This document shows, in pieces, positions 6,644 through 6,867 of a stretch of 6,867 nt of DNA; positions within the stretch are counted from its first letter, which is position 1; each line of letters starts with the position of its first letter. The notes beneath the pieces were generated by a model. The model ran no database searches, was not told where the DNA came from, and saw only the letters and a list, made by a program, of their open reading frames with translations. Both the position numbers and the translations under genes were made by a program. Source of the stretch: an uncultured Spartobacteria bacterium (GTDB taxonomy: Bacteria; Verrucomicrobiota; Verrucomicrobiia; Chthoniobacterales; Terrimicrobiaceae); the NCBI GenBank assembly GCA_903915315.1, contig CAIWSO010000342.1, positions 1 through 6,867 of the forward strand, written 5' to 3'.

Positions 6644-6867
6644 ATGGAAACACCTCGTCATATTCTCTCCAGCTTCGAATCGGCTTTGGACAATCTCCGC
6701 AAGGATGTCCTCCTGATGTCCAGTCTCGCGTCGCGCAGCCTCGAAAATGCAAAAATCGGTCTCTTCGAGCGTGACGAGGATCGTTGCAATACCGTGATTG
6801 CCGACGATGCGGAAATCGACGATTTAGAGATCCGCGTTGATAACGAGGGCATCGAAATCATGCTGCG
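6644..6867 (+). CDS. phoU: Phosphate signalling protein PhoU, N-terminal fragment
   Basis: The frame is open from ATG 6644 to the window edge: 74 codons plus two bases. PhoU is a helical cytoplasmic protein that couples the Pst transporter to the PhoR sensor kinase and keeps the Pho regulon off when phosphate is plentiful. Visible features are the first amphipathic helices and an acidic stretch (DDAEIDDLEIRVDNEG, residues 51-66) matching the E/D-x-x-x-D type metal-binding motif that is a hallmark of the family. Full-length PhoU is usually about 220-240 residues, so roughly two thirds is missing. The gene follows pstB by 31 bases with no terminator between, so it is part of the same operon. 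The stretch before the ATG is A-rich with no Shine-Dalgarno. Confidence 0.9.
   Translation, partial: METPRHILSSFESALDNLRKDVLLMSSLASRSLENAKIGLFERDEDRCNTVIADDAEIDDLEIRVDNEGIEIML

Overview
The window is a phosphate-starvation (Pst) locus of a Gram-negative bacterium. It holds the 3' end of an outer-membrane porin gene, its terminator, a roughly 530-base intergenic region ending in a Pho-box-like promoter, and then pstS, pstC, pstA, pstB and the first 74 codons of phoU, all on the + strand. Gram-negative is supported by the beta-barrel protein ending in phenylalanine, the Sec signal peptide on a non-lipidated PstS, and the large extracytoplasmic domains on both permeases. The phylum cannot be fixed from sequence alone. 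The PstS and the long PstC/PstA forms resemble those I recall from pseudomonads and some PVC-group bacteria. The lack of Shine-Dalgarno motifs and the style of the intergenic repeat lean towards a PVC-type (for example verrucomicrobial) host, but that is a guess.

Layout: porin C-terminus (2-223); strong intrinsic terminator (240-290); gene-poor region (291-750) with one 8-base-period element (452-483); Pho-box-like site (751-768) and candidate -10 (782-787); pstS (826-1794); intercistronic hairpin (1816-1843); pstC (1860-4142); pstA (4146-5807, 3 bases after pstC); pstB (5788-6612, overlapping pstA by 20 bases); phoU (from 6644, running off the window).

How the genes work together: PstS captures phosphate in the periplasm and delivers it to the PstC-PstA channel, which the PstB ATPase energises. 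PhoU normally links the transporter to the PhoR/PhoB two-component system and represses the regulon when phosphate is plentiful. The promoter site upstream of pstS would close this loop. The hairpin after pstS may let the binding protein be made in excess over the membrane complex.

The most unusual content is in the permeases. PstC is about 760 residues, against about 320 in E. coli. It has a periplasmic insert with seven beta-propeller-like repeats and an apparent extra pair of membrane helices. PstA is 553 residues, against about 296 in E. coli, with a periplasmic insert containing a predicted coiled coil. I found no wholly new system, and no mobile element, CRISPR array, tRNA or rRNA.
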